Of a DNA stretch of 64,000 bases, positions 1-6,631 are shown piece by piece (the first letter of the stretch is position 1; every line of letters begins with the position of its first letter). Where the stretch lies: positions 62,001 through 126,000 of the forward strand of contig MTMF02000009.1 in the NCBI GenBank assembly GCA_002011125.2. The letters run 5' to 3'. This DNA comes from Candidatus Hydrothermarchaeum profundi (lineage in GTDB: Archaea; Hydrothermarchaeota; Hydrothermarchaeia; Hydrothermarchaeales; Hydrothermarchaeaceae). The position numbers and the translations under genes were made by a program. The notes below the pieces were generated by a model. That model worked only from the letters and a program-made list of their open reading frames with translations. It did not search any database and had not been told where the DNA came from.

Positions 1-218
1 TGATTCTACATTAAAAGGTTTACAGATTATTATAATTTTTATGTTCCCCACTATGAGCCTATTATAGTAAGGCTACAAACCCGTGAAAAGAATTTAATAA
101 GATTATAAGTGGAGCTAATCAAATACGTCTTTCTCTGACGAGCATTAAAAACTCTAAAACCCTTTTAGCAGGTAGTGACTAAATCTATGGAGATATTAAG
201 GGGCTAATTTGCCGCTAT

Positions 219-656
219 TCAAAGGTAGTCGATTCCTGAGACCGGGAACTTCAATCTAAAAATAAATCTAAAAGACATGATGACCAAAAGCAATGCCACC
301 AGAAACAGAGAATTCCACAGATATAGAATATCTCTTTTCACCAAATAAAAAGCCATCATTATGCAAAAAACAAAGAGTGCGGTAAGAAAAGAAAATCTCA
401 AAAAGATTACTACTGCTCTGGCGTAATCATCAGACACGACCTTGAGATAAGAAAATATGATAAAAGCCATTGAAGTGATGACGACAATCATTATAGAGTA
501 GGCAATATAATACAAGCTACTCTTAAGTTTGAACAAAGAAGAGGCAAGAAAGTAAAATTCTATAAAAAATAAGCAGAACAAAAACCCATTAAAAATAATC
601 TTAAAAGACAAATTCTTCGAATCAATGCTGGTTCTTGAGAAAGCCATAGTACACAT
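219..656 (-). CDS. Hypothetical four-helix membrane protein
   Basis: I do not recognise the family. The 145-residue product is mostly hydrophobic, with about four predicted membrane segments (near residues 20-42, 47-70, 83-106 and 115-133) separated by short basic loops, so it is probably an integral membrane protein. A TATA-like stretch lies near 668-677. Its distance would make the second ATG (position 647) a leaderless start, so the first three residues may not be translated. It runs in the same direction as the membrane protein at 752-1072, but the spacing does not prove an operon. Confidence 0.55.
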   Translation of the reverse strand: MCTMAFSRTSIDSKNLSFKIIFNGFLFCLFFIEFYFLASSLFKLKSSLYYIAYSIMIVVITSMAFIIFSYLKVVSDDYARAVVIFLRFSFLTALFVFCIMMAFYLVKRDILYLWNSLFLVALLLVIMSFRFIFRLKFPVSGIDYL

Positions 657-751
657 TTATCAAACACATATATTTTTATTTCGCCACCTTAGGATCCCCT
701 CCCAAGTCCTAGATGCTCATCGGCTGGAAGCTGCTACTTTAGATCCTTACC

Positions 752-1072
752 CTATCCAAAAGCCCCAGCTATGGCCCATATCAAAGTTGTCACCAGAATT
801 CCCACTATAATAATAGAGTATCTCGCTCTCCTATAATTGAAATCCCCTTTTCTTTTCATTTCATCTGTAGCACACGCCCCACTATAGGATGTTACATCAT
901 AGAGATAGATATGGTGTGCAAGGCGTTCTCCCAATAGAATTACCACGGGATATGTCGCATAAATTGCCCACTTAAAGTCCTTCACAGCATATAAAAAGAA
1001 AAGAAGCAAATATAGAACAAAAAGAAGAGCTGGAGAACCATATTTCGGGATTCCACCATGACCGTTTGGCAT
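752..1072 (-). CDS. Hypothetical small membrane protein
   Basis: The 106-residue product has three hydrophobic stretches (about residues 14-30, 33-50 and 84-104). A polar loop between the second and third contains His and Cys residues. No family is recognised. The start is an ATG with purine-rich sequence upstream. It lies between another small membrane protein gene and a leucine-rich-repeat gene on the same strand. The similar size and composition of the two membrane genes suggests a shared envelope context, which is inference only. Confidence 0.5.
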   Translation of the reverse strand: MPNGHGGIPKYGSPALLFVLYLLLFFLYAVKDFKWAIYATYPVVILLGERLAHHIYLYDVTSYSGACATDEMKRKGDFNYRRARYSIIIVGILVTTLIWAIAGAFG

Positions 1073-1159
1073 TTCATTTCCCTCCAGCTCACATCACATT
1101 TTACCTCTTTGAACTCTACCAGATGTCATAGCCCTGGATCTCCTGCTCGCATCATCAAC

Positions 1160-2005
1160 TCACAACCGTTTCTTATCTTGAGGCACTGGCGACCCTCCTA
1201 TGGACAACGACATCCCTTCCAGTTGGTCCTGCAATGACATAGGGTAAGAAACAAGGCACTCTGGCAGGAGTTTCTTAATCCTCGATTTCTCTTCCTCGGA
1301 GAATCTGTTGTGTTCGAGGTCTGGGCACCATATATCCTCGAGGTAGAGGCACTCAAGATTCTGCAGGTTGCTGATTTCATCAGGAAGGCTCCTCAGACGA
1401 TTGCACCTTAAATCAAGCGTCCAGAGATTTTTAAGCTCCCCTATCTGAGGGGGCAGCCTGCCCAGACGGTTTGAGGACAAGTCAAGATATTCAAGGCTTT
1501 TTAGTTTTCCGATATCCTCCGGGAGTTCTGTAAGCATATTATCCCTTAACAAGAGATATCTCAGTTCTCTGAGCTTCCACACATCCTCCGGGAGCTCCCG
1601 GAGTCCCAAGTCCCGCAGGTCAAGCATCACCAGATCCCTGTTCTCACAGAGCCCATCCAAGGAACTGCTATGCCTCGTGCCCAGGGCTTCTGGCATGCTT
1701 TTGTAACTGAAGTTCTGCACCCTTAACCTGTCGTCCACCACGATTTCCACTCTCCCCAGCATTTCACCGGGGCGATGAGACAAACCGTCTCTTGGTGTTT
1801 GAAACAACATAACACAGGTTGCGTCAACCTCCCATCCACCTTTAATCTTCCTCCGGTAGTCTATTTTTATACTGCCTAGATAATAAGACCCTTCCCCGTC
1901 TATCCGTATCCAACAGCAGTGCCTTCTCTCAAAGGGCAGGTCCTTCCAAAGCTCTTTATCTATCACATCAATTACGAACTCTACTGTAATGTCTTCCATT
2001 GCCAT
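1160..2005 (-). CDS. Leucine-rich-repeat protein
   Basis: The C-terminal half (about residues 127-245) holds roughly five 23-residue repeats of the L-x-x-L-x-L-x-x-N-x-L-x-x-L-P type, the common pattern of bacterial and archaeal LRR solenoids. The N-terminal 125 residues are a separate, mostly beta-predicted domain that I do not recognise. There is no signal peptide, so a cytosolic protein-interaction role is likely. An AGGAG site precedes two close ATGs (2005 and 1999). LRR proteins are patchy in archaea, so horizontal acquisition is possible. Confidence 0.75.
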   Translation of the reverse strand: MAMEDITVEFVIDVIDKELWKDLPFERRHCCWIRIDGEGSYYLGSIKIDYRRKIKGGWEVDATCVMLFQTPRDGLSHRPGEMLGRVEIVVDDRLRVQNFSYKSMPEALGTRHSSSLDGLCENRDLVMLDLRDLGLRELPEDVWKLRELRYLLLRDNMLTELPEDIGKLKSLEYLDLSSNRLGRLPPQIGELKNLWTLDLRCNRLRSLPDEISNLQNLECLYLEDIWCPDLEHNRFSEEEKSRIKKLLPECLVSYPMSLQDQLEGMSLSIGGSPVPQDKKRL

Positions 2006-2161
2006 CGCTTATTACCTAACTCCTGCGCTTTTAGAATAAATATCCTTTGCTATATCCCGAGGACAAATGTAAGGGTTCCCATCCCCATCCAACAGCCCTG
2101 TACAGTTTTCCAATCCTTTGAGTCATCCAAACCTTCCTTTAGAACCGTTAAAGTTCGACAG

Positions 2162-2172
2162 GTTTATAAATA
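2162..2172 (+). promoter_or_regulatory. TATA box for EF-1A-like gene
   Basis: An AT-rich TTTATAAATAT element sits about 35-40 bp upstream of the ATG at 2203. That gives a start site about 10-15 nt before the codon. It shows the EF-1A-like gene has its own promoter and is not the tail of a longer broken gene. Confidence 0.6.
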
Positions 2173-2202
2173 TTCAGACAGATATGTTGGACGGTAATTG
2201 AA

Positions 2203-2871
2203 ATGAAGTTGCCTGATGAACCTCTGAAAAAGCAAGAACCACAGAGCCAATCAGTTGCTTCTCAACTTCCACTAAGGCTAGTAGTACAGTATGTTATCAA
2301 CGCCGAGGAGGACGGAACCTTTGTAACCGGAAGAGTGGAAACAGGAACTGTGAAGGTCGGCGACAAAGTGTCTTTCGAACCAGCGGGGGTTAGTGGTGTA
2401 GTCACATCCATCTCCATGTATCCTGAAGACATAGAGAAGGCTGGACCCGGCGATGACATCGGCTTCATTGTAAAAGGCGTGAAGAAGGATGACATAGGGA
2501 CAGGCGATATCTGCGGTCCTATAAGCAATCCCCCAACTATTGCAAAAGAATTCACAGCCTCGCTACAGGTTATTGACATCCCAGACTTAATCGAAGTTGG
2601 GTACACCGCACTGCTGGATATTCACCAAGTACAGGTGACATGCAAGTTCGTGGAGCTTATATCTAAGCTTGATCCAGACACATTCGATGTCATTGAGAAA
2701 AACCCTGCCTCCCTCAAGCCACCCGATGTCGGCGTAGTGAGGATCGAGACCACACAGCCCCTGGTGGTCGAGAAATTCAAAGAAGTGCCATACCTCGGTA
2801 GATTCACTATAAGGGATATGGAAGCCCCTAACGAATTGGCAGTCACCGCGTTGTCGCCATTGGCTTTATAG
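2203..2871 (+). CDS. EF-1A-like domain II/III protein lacking the GTPase domain
   Basis: After a 22-residue polar leader, the 222-residue product reads as domains II and III of archaeal/eukaryotic EF-1 alpha. Domain II (about 24-110) contains GRVETGTVKVGD and PGDDIGF. Domain III (about 112-222) contains AKEFTA, the VGYT segment and LGRFTIRDM. In full EF-1A these two domains hold the aminoacyl-tRNA body and touch the G domain. Here the roughly 220-residue G domain with its Walker-type GTP motifs is absent, and a TATA box just upstream rules out a recent 5' truncation. It cannot be a canonical GTPase. It may bind tRNA or act as a decoy or regulator. GC content is higher than in the genome core. 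Function unknown. Confidence 0.85.
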   Translation: MKLPDEPLKKQEPQSQSVASQLPLRLVVQYVINAEEDGTFVTGRVETGTVKVGDKVSFEPAGVSGVVTSISMYPEDIEKAGPGDDIGFIVKGVKKDDIGTGDICGPISNPPTIAKEFTASLQVIDIPDLIEVGYTALLDIHQVQVTCKFVELISKLDPDTFDVIEKNPASLKPPDVGVVRIETTQPLVVEKFKEVPYLGRFTIRDMEAPNELAVTALSPLAL

Positions 2872-2958
2872 AAAATTGCTCCCTCTAAAACATTAGTCTA
2901 TGGCAGCCTTCGAAATAAAAACTTATACTGGGAACACTCAACTATAAAAGGCGAGATT

Positions 2959-3846
2959 ATGAAAGAGCAAATTCCCCCAGATAAGCCCGGACATGTCCCG
3001 GAGCAAAAGGTCATAGACCCCCTAACAGGTAAGGACATGACAGGAAAATATGTGTTGGACAAAAGAGAGGGATTCGAGACATGTCTGAGGGAAGTATTCC
3101 TAGAGATCGCCAGAAGAGCCTTCAATAGAGAAGAGAACATCGCCCGGGCGATGATAGAGAAGGCCCTCAAATGCCATAGGGAATACTTCCAGGCAATGAA
3201 AGGAGCCACAAACCTTCACCCAGAGAACATCAAAGATGCCGTCAAAGATGAGGAGAAACGGCAGAAGAGATTCTACGATGCCCTAGATAGACTCGCAGAA
3301 GAGTTCAAAAACTTAGGTGCCCGGTTCGAAGTAATGCCCCCTGACAAAGTGTATAAAGACTCTGGATGGAACACAGGACTTGTTCACGGCTGCAACATCA
3401 AGACTAATGGCACATACCTCTGCGCCTTCCCCCTGGTACCCGCAGTGACCTTCTGTTACCTAGCCCCAGTCCAAGAACCTGTTGCAGCCCAAGTGATCTT
3501 CGCAGACAATGACTGCGTTATACTGGCTCCCCACAGCCAAGACTTTGGAGATGCCTTCACCAAGGCTGCAGAGCGCATCTTCGGCATACCAGAAGATAAG
3601 AGGGATGACTTCCCCAAAGCCCAGAGGGCCTTTATCGGCAACAGCTTTCTCTCCTTGGTTTTAGAGGAATCCCTTTCATCCATCGAGCTGGAAGAATTGA
3701 GAAAGAAATACCGTGTTGTCGCCATCGAAAAAGGAGGCACAGAATTCACGGGGTACATATACACAGGAAAAGAGGATGAACTCCCAGCCCTCCTCAAAAA
3801 GGTATTTTTCCAGTGGCATTTCAACTTGAAGGTATTCGGAAGGTGA
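2959..3846 (+). CDS. Hypothetical protein, 295 aa
   Basis: Family not recognised. The product is soluble. Its N-terminal half (to about residue 125) is charged and helical. A mixed alpha/beta C-terminal region contains several Cys residues (around 145, 156 and 172), and no known catalytic motif is visible. A TATA-like element around 2924-2931 lies about 30 bp before the ATG, so the gene may have its own leaderless promoter. It is more GC-rich than most of the window, like its neighbours at 2203-2871 and 3869-4239, so the three may have arrived together. Confidence 0.6.
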   Translation: MKEQIPPDKPGHVPEQKVIDPLTGKDMTGKYVLDKREGFETCLREVFLEIARRAFNREENIARAMIEKALKCHREYFQAMKGATNLHPENIKDAVKDEEKRQKRFYDALDRLAEEFKNLGARFEVMPPDKVYKDSGWNTGLVHGCNIKTNGTYLCAFPLVPAVTFCYLAPVQEPVAAQVIFADNDCVILAPHSQDFGDAFTKAAERIFGIPEDKRDDFPKAQRAFIGNSFLSLVLEESLSSIELEELRKKYRVVAIEKGGTEFTGYIYTGKEDELPALLKKVFFQWHFNLKVFGR

Positions 3847-3868
3847 TAGAACGGTAGAAGAAAAAAAT

Positions 3869-4239
3869 GTGACATCCCTCCTCCGTGCCCTAGAGGAGGA
3901 GGACACCTTTGTGCGGCAGGAGGCCGCCTAGGCACTTGGAAGGCTGGGAGACGCCCGGGCAGTAGAACCCCTTATTAGGGCCCTAAAGGACAAGAACAGG
4001 GCGGTGAGAGCAGAGGCGGTCCAAGCCCTAGGAATGATAGGGGACGAATCTGCCTTAGAGGCAATAAAAGAGATGCTCAAGGACCCCGAGTCCATGGTCA
4101 GGGAGTACGCCCTCACAGCCCTGCGGCTTCTCGGGACCCGGGAAGCCATCAAGGCCCTGAAGAGCCACAAAGACCTCAGCAGGTGCGTCCGGGAGGAGCA
4201 AAGCTTGATATCTTGGAGAAGGAGAGGAAGGGCGGGTAG
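3869..4239 (+). pseudogene. HEAT-repeat (PBS-lyase-like) protein, broken
   Basis: Translation from the GTG at 3869 gives HEAT-like repeats of the V-R-x-E-A-A-x-A-L-G-x-L-G-D type, close to the PBS-lyase HEAT family. An in-frame TAG at 3929-3931 falls inside the repeat motif, where one base change from GAG would explain it. A one-base deletion near 4195-4200 breaks the frame again. Restoring it yields AKLDILEKERKGG and a stop at 4237. Two independent lesions make this a decayed gene rather than a recoded one. It starts 22 nt after the preceding hypothetical gene. Confidence 0.75.
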
Positions 4240-4367
4240 ACAATTAGGGGGTATCGCCTCCGCTTAGACTAAGGATACGATAAAGAAGAGGGTCTTTGAG
4301 GGTATTATTTACCATTTGGGTCTGATAATCGCAAGAATTATATTTTCTTATCCTGTAGGTTTTTCAC

Positions 4368-4799
4368 ATGAAGTCATTGAGGGAAAACCTAAGGGACTGA
4401 ACTGACTGGGATATAGCCGAATATTACCTGGCCGTGGCTCTGGGGCTCATGCCCACTGAGGATGAAGATGATGAGATATTTAGATTAAAAGCAAAACACG
4501 TCTTCTGGACCAGCAATCCTCTGGGGACATTCCTTGGAGGTGTTTTCATGGATATGGTAGAACTGGGAGTCCTTGAATACGGCAAGGATGAGGAGCGCTC
4601 CGCTGGAACCCCGGCTATCAGGGGAGCTGGGAATAGATTTCCAGTTTTTATCTACTGCCCAAGAGTTGTAACAATGGGGGGGAAGTATCGCCTGATAAAA
4701 GCCTGTCAAAGCACTTTGCAAAAGATGGAGTTGGTCACCACTGAAACCGAGCCTACAGCATGGCCGAAGCCGGAGTATATAAATCGTGTGAACTATTGA
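4368..4799 (+). pseudogene. Hypothetical protein with in-frame TGA near the N terminus
   Basis: A TATA-like element (about 4338-4346) sits about 25 bp before the ATG at 4368, marking it as a leaderless start. The frame is then interrupted by TGA at 4398-4400 (codon 11) but continues open to 4799. The residues after the stop read sensibly into the downstream 121-residue frame that begins with a GTG at 4434. Nonsense decay is the simplest explanation. Internal re-initiation at 4434, or recoding, cannot be excluded. Family unknown. The body contains an FWTSNPLGTFLGG segment. Confidence 0.5.
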
Positions 4800-4878
4800 A
4801 CTTAGGAAAATATGGAACTCCTTGAAATTTAATATGATTTATGCTGGGGAAGGGATACCCGCACGGATTTACCAGTAC

Positions 4879-5091
4879 TCATGGGGTGATGGTTACACCT
4901 TTCTTTTTTAATCTCTCAATTATCTCTTCGTATGTTTCTTTGTCTCTGAGTTCACGTAGCTGCTTTACGGTATCTCCTTTTTTGGGCATTATTAAAGCTA
5001 GGAAGCGGGCGTACTCTACGGGGTTAAGCTCCTTTTTTGCTATATCCACCACTTTCTCAAGGACTTTTATGTCTTCAGCCTTAGCAGCCAT
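4879..5091 (-). CDS. Putative antitoxin partner of the PIN protein
   Basis: A 70-residue, charged, all-helical protein encoded directly downstream of the PIN-domain gene. The two genes overlap at TAATG (stop and start share one base), so translation is coupled. It shows no ribbon-helix-helix or AbrB motif that I can recognise. The antitoxin assignment rests on gene size, charge and coupling. The toxin-first order is the reverse of classical vapBC. Confidence 0.5.
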   Translation of the reverse strand: MAAKAEDIKVLEKVVDIAKKELNPVEYARFLALIMPKKGDTVKQLRELRDKETYEEIIERLKKKGVTITP

Positions 5092-5552
5092 TATAACTCC
5101 TCTTCAACAAACTCTATGGGATTAACGACTTTAATACTGTATCGCTTCTCGATTTCCACTTTCTTATTTAATATTCTGTCATCGCAGGTTATAAAATAAT
5201 CTGAATTATTAATGGCAAAAGCAAGATGTATCGCATCCTTATCCTTCAGACCCATGGCTTTAATCTCTCTCTGTAACGACCTTGAAAACCACTTGATTCT
5301 CTCCGAGACAAACAGATCTACGATAGCCTTAACCGATCTTCTTTTCCATTTCTCTTCGATTTGTTCTATCTCGTCATCCAATATCAGCGATCCCACGATT
5401 AAGCATTTATGTCGTTGATACACTGCCTCCAGAATCTTGAAAAAAGCCTCGGCTTCTCTTCGAATTCTAATCTGCGTCTGGTCATCAAAGAGGCGACTCC
5501 ACACATTCGCATCCAGATAAATTCTGAGCACGTCGTGAGGTAAGAGTTGCAA
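5091..5552 (-). CDS. PIN-domain RNase, VapC-like toxin
   Basis: A 153-residue PIN-domain protein. It has the N-terminal YLDANVW strand (Asp14), a central acidic cluster (Asp60, Glu61), the KDKDAIHLA helix (Asp106) and ITCDDRIL near the C terminus (Asp124/125). These are the Mg-binding acidic positions of PIN nucleases. The family cleaves RNA, and in toxin-antitoxin pairs it acts on tRNA or rRNA. The downstream 70-residue gene overlaps its stop codon and is the likely antitoxin. The start lies before the core strand with only a short leader. Confidence 0.8.
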   Translation of the reverse strand: MQLLPHDVLRIYLDANVWSRLFDDQTQIRIRREAEAFFKILEAVYQRHKCLIVGSLILDDEIEQIEEKWKRRSVKAIVDLFVSERIKWFSRSLQREIKAMGLKDKDAIHLAFAINNSDYFITCDDRILNKKVEIEKRYSIKVVNPIEFVEEEL

Positions 5553-5649
5553 CCATATAACTGTTTCTATTTTAAATAGATTAAATTACGTGTAAAATGG
5601 TTAATTACTTCTGATTTAACCCTATTTTATTAAAAAGGGCATAAATGAT

Positions 5650-5734
5650 GCGGGGGAAGGGATTTGAACCCTCGCAAGCACTAAGCTAACGGATCTTAAG
5701 TCCGTCCCCTTTGGCCATACTCGGGCACCCCCGC
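5650..5734 (-). tRNA. tRNA-Leu (UAA)
   Basis: An 85-nt class II tRNA with a 7-bp acceptor stem (GCGGGGG/CCCCCGC), a long variable arm, a T arm with GGTTCAAATCC, and an anticodon loop reading CTTAAGA with anticodon TAA. There is no intron and no encoded CCA. Its 5' end lies one base after the stop codon of the eL41 gene, so the two are almost certainly on one transcript. Confidence 0.95.
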
Positions 5735-5735
5735 T

Positions 5736-5849
5736 TTATCTAGCTCTTATTTTAGCTTTCCTTCTTCTTTCCCTTAATTTCTTTTTCCTTGTTTTCCATC
5801 TGCATTTTCCACGTTTTTTCCATTTCCTAGATGAATGTTTTCCTGCCAC
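5736..5849 (-). CDS. rpl41e: Ribosomal protein eL41
   Basis: A 37-residue, extremely basic protein from a GTG start preceded by a perfect AGGAGG site six bases upstream. It contains RKWKKRGKCRWK followed by a long Arg/Lys helix, matching the archaeal form of eL41, a tiny helical ribosomal protein. It sits between tRNA-Arg and tRNA-Leu on the same strand, with one base between its stop codon and tRNA-Leu. A TATA-like CCTTATATTG (about 5886-5895) could give it a separate promoter. Its length puts it below usual gene-finding cut-offs. Confidence 0.8.
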   Translation of the reverse strand: MAGKHSSRKWKKRGKCRWKTRKKKLRERRRKAKIRAR

Positions 5850-5909
5850 TAAATTCCTCCTGAATTTCTTTTTCTTTGTCTCCTTCAATATAAGGATGTC
5901 GGATTAGAC

Positions 5910-5983
5910 GGGCCCGGCGGGATTTGAACCCGCGGTCTGCAGCTTAGAAGGCTGCCGCCTTATCCTAGCTAGGCTACGAGCCC
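5910..5983 (-). tRNA. tRNA-Arg (UCU)
   Basis: A 74-nt tRNA with acceptor GGGCTCG/CGGGCCC (one G-U pair), an anticodon stem GCAGC/GCTGC enclosing CTTCTAA (anticodon TCT), and a T arm with GGTTCAAATCC. No intron and no encoded CCA. Its first 15 bases are also the last codons and the stop of the upstream DUF434 gene. Confidence 0.95.
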
Positions 5984-6631
5984 AATTATATCCTCGCATG
6001 TGGGGAGGCTCTTATATTTTACGCCCAGCTGTCTGGGCAGGTCTAAAACTTCTTTGCACTTCTGAATGATAATATTATCGCTAGTACAGACAACGCCTTC
6101 ACTATTAATTATTTCGAAATCCGCCTTATCTGAGGTTCTTGCAGTTCCTTTTAAACCTGCTTCAGACATCTTCCGTCTGACTAGACTGCACAGTTCTCCG
6201 CTAAAACTAACCTGTGAATCAAAAATGAAATGCGCCTCCTTGGGTGATGCATCAGACAAGGCTTTCACTATCATTTCTATTGCTTGCTCTGTCGTTCTAG
6301 AAAACCGGTATTTCCCGAAAGTAGCTGCCACATCTCTAATAAAACCGTCATCAGAAAGAAAAAGCAATTTCCCTTTTAAAGCACTCTCAACCGTTATTAG
6401 TACATTGTAGCCATCGATTATAGCGGTGCGGCCTTTTAACGCTTTTATGCCAACCCTTCGGCTCTTATGCTCCTCTGCCTCCCTTTTTGAGAAGACTGCC
6501 CTCACTAGTATATTCCTCTGAGATAGCGTTAACCCATATCTATTAGCAACAAGCCTAACAGCAGTAGTCCTTTTATATCCCCTGTTCAGTAGGAACCTCA
6601 AGTCACAAATCGGGTCTTTGAGTTCCAACAT
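5969..6631 (-). CDS. DUF434 family archaeal protein
   Basis: A 220-residue protein. The N-terminal DUF434-type domain (about 1-60) contains LRFLLNRGY and LVANRYGLT. A downstream alpha/beta domain begins with the IIDGYNVLITVESAL segment, which resembles the opening strand of NYN/PIN-like nuclease folds, and continues to a C-terminal ICTSD-like acidic stretch. The family is conserved in archaea without a proven function, and a nuclease role is inference. Its ATG overlaps the leuS stop (TAATG), and its stop codon lies inside tRNA-Arg, so it is transcribed with translation genes. Confidence 0.75.
   Translation of the reverse strand: MLELKDPICDLRFLLNRGYKRTTAVRLVANRYGLTLSQRNILVRAVFSKREAEEHKSRRVGIKALKGRTAIIDGYNVLITVESALKGKLLFLSDDGFIRDVAATFGKYRFSRTTEQAIEMIVKALSDASPKEAHFIFDSQVSFSGELCSLVRRKMSEAGLKGTARTSDKADFEIINSEGVVCTSDNIIIQKCKEVLDLPRQLGVKYKSLPTCEDIIGLVA

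Noticed and set aside
3929-3931. TAG in the HEAT gene as a pyrrolysine codon
   Set aside because: A single-base change from GAG in a common motif explains it, and a second, frame-shifting lesion lies near the 3' end of the same gene.
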